Below the pieces are notes generated by a model. The model saw only the letters and a list, made by a program, of their open reading frames with translations. It was not told the origin of the DNA and ran no database searches. Shown one piece after another: positions 61,688 through 64,000 of a DNA stretch of 64,000 nt (position 1 is the stretch's first letter; the number at the start of each line of letters is the position of its first letter). Source of the stretch: Bacteroidota bacterium (lineage in GTDB: Bacteria > Bacteroidota > Bacteroidia > Bacteroidales > JAAUTT01). The translations under genes were made by a program, and so were the position numbers. The stretch covers positions 62,001 through 126,000 of the forward strand of contig JAEYWD010000062.1 of the NCBI GenBank assembly GCA_023429135.1, given 5' to 3'.

Positions 61688-62410
61688 ATGAATAAGTTAT
61701 TTACCATTATTATACTCTCAGCAGTGATATCATGCGGTCACAAAAGGGAACCTGCCAATGTTTCTGCACCGGGCTCCGAAAAAACCGGGAAAACGAAAGT
61801 GTTAGAAACAGGTTCTGCCGCATTGCAGGATAAAACTCCCATTAAACAACTCGAAATATATCTCGATGGTTTTCATTTTGCTAACGGAAATATGGCTATG
61901 CAAATGGAAGCACACCATTATTGCATGAAGCTGAATGAAGATGTAACCCAGTGTGTGATGTATGATGGAAATACAAAAGATGCTAAAATCATGGGCGTTG
62001 AGTATATTATTTCGGAACGCTTGTTTAAGAAACTTCCTGAGAATGAAAAGAAGCTGTGGCACAGCCATGTTTATGAAGTAAAATCGGGTACCCTGATTGC
62101 ACCAGGTTTACCCGATGTTGCTGAAAAGGAACTGATGGAAGAAATTGTTTCCACCTATGGAAAAACCATCCATACCTGGCATACGAATATGGATCATGAG
62201 CTACCGCTGGGAATTCCTATGATTATGATGGGCTTTACCAAAGACGGACAGCTTGCCGATTCAATTCTGAAAAGGAGAGATAGCATTTTTAATGTTTCAT
62301 CGGCCGAAAAAAGAGAACAGCGTAAAAGTATTCCCGATCCAAAAATTCTCCCCGGAGCGAACGCATGGGAAAAAAATGAAGTTTTTCAACTGGAACTGAA
62401 GCGTAAATAA
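61688..62410 (+). CDS. OBAP (DUF1264) family lipoprotein
   Basis: A 240-residue protein. The N-terminus ends in a lipobox (IIILSAVISCGH, Cys16), so it is a lipoprotein. The body matches the oil-body-associated protein family: HHYCMKLNEDVTQCVMYDG, IMGVEYIISERLFKKLP, LWHSHVYEVKSG and WHTNMDHELPLGIPMIMMGF. Its role in bacteria is unknown. Confidence 0.82.
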   Translation: MNKLFTIIILSAVISCGHKREPANVSAPGSEKTGKTKVLETGSAALQDKTPIKQLEIYLDGFHFANGNMAMQMEAHHYCMKLNEDVTQCVMYDGNTKDAKIMGVEYIISERLFKKLPENEKKLWHSHVYEVKSGTLIAPGLPDVAEKELMEEIVSTYGKTIHTWHTNMDHELPLGIPMIMMGFTKDGQLADSILKRRDSIFNVSSAEKREQRKSIPDPKILPGANAWEKNEVFQLELKRK

Positions 62411-62880
62411 TTATAAGTCGATAGTCGATGGTGGCTATGTTGCATAGAAATGTAGATTTGATTATATGTTTTTTAAGGCTGAAGGCCTTGGATAACTCAG
62501 CCCAGGGCAAAGCGAAGCGGCGCCCTGGGTTAATCAAACAGAATTTTTTTGGCGGCGTGAAAATATGTTAAAAAGGCTCTATGCTTAACATCGCCGCAAT
62601 TGTGATTCAATTAATATCAACAATAATATACAACAGAGCCTCGATAGTCGATAGCCAATACAAATACAAGTCGTTTTGAAGTAATACATTGAAAGGTTAA
62701 GGTAATTTGTAAAAGGAGTATTGACAGTGTACCTTAGTTTGTCGGTTAAACATGAGTCGCCTACTGTTACGATTTCAAAAAAATTATGCAAAAGGGAACC
62801 AAAACTAACTTCTGACCGTAAACGAGCTTGTTTGGTTTATCATTAACCAACAATTTATTACTAACCTAAAATTATCAATT
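62411..62880. other. 470-base intergenic region with repeats
   Basis: GTCGATAGTCGATGG-type motifs lie near 62417 and 62642. A REP-like hairpin is at 62471-62532. The remainder is AT-rich without a gene; the DUF805 promoter probably lies in the last 100 bases. Confidence 0.55.
62471..62532. repeat. REP-like hairpin element
   Basis: A GCCTT-rich arm (AAGGCTGAAGGCCTT, 62475-62489) precedes CCCAGGGC (62501-62508), which pairs with GCCCTGGG (62522-62529). The pattern resembles the repeated palindromic elements linked to RAYT-type transposases in Bacteroidota. Confidence 0.5.
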
Positions 62881-63231
62881 ATGTTTGAAGCTCCCTTTTC
62901 TTTCGAAGGCCGGATCAGAAGGACTGAGTACGGTATTAGCATGATTATTTATTTTGTTGCAGCAATGATCATGAATGTTCTGATCACGCAATCTCTTTTC
63001 TTTTTTATTCTTTACATTCCAATTTTGTGGTTCTTATGGGCTCAGGGCGCAAAAAGATGTCACGATAGAAACAACAGCGGCTGGTATCAGATTATTCCTT
63101 TATATGAACTTTGGATGCTTTTTGCCGAAGGCGACTCTGGACCAAATGATTTTGGCGACGATCCAAAAGCTCCTGAAGCAATGAGAACCAGTACCCAGAA
63201 AGACATTCTGGATAGTGAGGTAAGTCTTTAA
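62881..63231 (+). CDS. DUF805 membrane protein
   Basis: A 116-residue protein. FSFEGRIRRTEYGISMIIYF, a pair of membrane helices, and GAKRCHDRNNSGWYQIIPLY are DUF805 signatures. Function unknown. It is followed 23 bases later by an RDD gene. Confidence 0.85.
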   Translation: MFEAPFSFEGRIRRTEYGISMIIYFVAAMIMNVLITQSLFFFILYIPILWFLWAQGAKRCHDRNNSGWYQIIPLYELWMLFAEGDSGPNDFGDDPKAPEAMRTSTQKDILDSEVSL

Positions 63232-63254
63232 TTCTTTACCAAACTGTTTTGACT

Positions 63255-63698
63255 ATGGAAAATAACGATGTTTTGGACTCAGGAGTTCTTGATCAGCAAA
63301 TTACTAAAACGGAAACTTATGAATATGCAAGCACCGGGAAACGGTTTGCAAATTTTATAATTGACAGGATTGTAATTTTTATTTTGATTTTTATTTGTGG
63401 AATAATATATGCGATTGCTTTCCCGGGTGAGGAAGAAATGGGAACCTTAACTTCTTACCTGATTGGGTATTCAGTGCTTGTTTTGTATTACACCATTCTC
63501 GAAAGTTCTACAGGGAAAACAGTGGGTAAAATGATTACGGGAACAAGGGTTTTAAATGATGACAATTCATCGCCTTCAACGGGTACAATACTTAAAAGAA
63601 CTCTTTGCCGTATCATTCCCTTTGAAGCGTTTTCTTTTCTTGGAGGAAATAATGGTTGGCACGACACTTTGACTTACACACAGGTGGTTAACGATTAA
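63255..63698 (+). CDS. RDD family membrane protein
   Basis: A 147-residue protein. FANFIIDRIVIFILIFICG carries the RDD-type Arg-Asp region, and GKTVGKMITGTRVLNDD follows the second helix; three helices in total. The role is unknown, possibly transport-related. ATG 63255 was chosen over a TTG at 63249. Confidence 0.82.
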   Translation: MENNDVLDSGVLDQQITKTETYEYASTGKRFANFIIDRIVIFILIFICGIIYAIAFPGEEEMGTLTSYLIGYSVLVLYYTILESSTGKTVGKMITGTRVLNDDNSSPSTGTILKRTLCRIIPFEAFSFLGGNNGWHDTLTYTQVVND

Positions 63699-64000
63699 TT
63701 ACCTGGTCAAACTTACAAAATCTTTTATTAAAGTCTTAAGAAACAGATTCTTGTCATGAGGAGCAACTACACCAAGTTGCTTCTCTATTTTATAAACAAG
63801 CTTATCACGGGCGTCATAATGATTATCTGTAGGATATTTGGCAACCCTGTCGAGAGTTTCCTTTATAAGAAGCATTTCTTCCTCTTTAAACTTTATAACT
63901 CCCGGATAAACAGGAGTATAATTTTTGAGGTTTTCCATCGAAAGAATGCGGCTCAACGAAAAGCGGTTTGCATTGATAAGCTTCACAACGGTGGTGTCGG
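63699..64000 (-). CDS. Hypothetical protein, 5' end beyond window
   Basis: A minus-strand frame whose C-terminal half is KNYTPVYPGVIKFKEEEMLL, then KYPTDNHYDARDKLVYKIEK. It is open to the window edge, so the start is uncertain (an internal ATG is at 63938). Soluble, helical, no family recognised. Confidence 0.55.
   Translation of the reverse strand, partial: DTTVVKLINANRFSLSRILSMENLKNYTPVYPGVIKFKEEEMLLIKETLDRVAKYPTDNHYDARDKLVYKIEKQLGVVAPHDKNLFLKTLIKDFVSLTR

Overview
The window looks like chromosomal DNA of a Bacteroidota bacterium, probably in or near Bacteroidales/Marinilabiliales. Signs of this are TAnnTTTG-type -7 promoter boxes (clearest at a tRNA-Lys gene and a glutathione peroxidase gene), few Shine-Dalgarno sequences, a SusC-like outer-membrane protein, DUF3853/Toprim-type mobile-element genes, a flotillin-NfeD pair and many short intergenic palindromes. 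The exact genus cannot be read from the sequence.

Positions 1 to about 13,667 are an accessory island beside a tRNA-Lys gene (13668-13739, minus strand). It starts inside a tyrosine integrase cut by the window edge. A replication-type module follows: a DUF3853-like DNA-binding protein, a RepA-like AAA ATPase, an iteron and AT-rich block that looks like a replication origin, and a Toprim primase. Next come small orphan genes, a second recombinase made only of the catalytic domain, and a HIRAN protein. The cargo looks like defence: a large protein with a PD-(D/E)XK nuclease signature, a two-gene operon of a membrane-anchored TIR-like protein and a PIN nuclease, and an HNH nuclease next to the tRNA. 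No relaxase, conjugation or virion genes are visible, so the island resembles a replicating satellite or integrative element more than an ICE or prophage.

From about 14 kb onward the content is mostly core-like. It includes two SDR oxidoreductases, a SPOR-domain protein, ArfB, GtrA, a MaoC dehydratase, flotillin/NfeD, a PAP2 operon with a pentapeptide-repeat protein, a DUF3795 protein and inorganic pyrophosphatase. At 25.5-33.5 kb sits the most unusual pair in the window. A SusC-like TonB-dependent barrel has its N-terminal regulatory domain but no recognisable plug. It is followed by an alpha-2-macroglobulin-like protein with a complete TonB plug embedded in it. A seven-unit 42-bp minisatellite separates the two genes.

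The stretch 33.7-45.3 kb carries a class V aminotransferase, an AlkD-type DNA repair protein, a POT-family transporter, an Xaa-Pro peptidase, a cold-shock protein, a run of small enzymes, a potassium channel and a Ca2+-type P-ATPase. From 45.4 to 52.5 kb there is a glutathione peroxidase-OhrR peroxide module with a clear operator. It is followed by a TetR-controlled export cluster: a LolA-like protein, two FtsX permeases, a LolD-like ATPase and an outer-membrane barrel. A large PKD/beta-helix surface protein at 52.6-57.6 kb is split by one in-frame TAA. The remainder holds an ArsR/SRPBCC pair, a DUF4468 protein, a GH13 enzyme, an OBAP lipoprotein, DUF805 and RDD membrane proteins, and a gene cut by the right edge.
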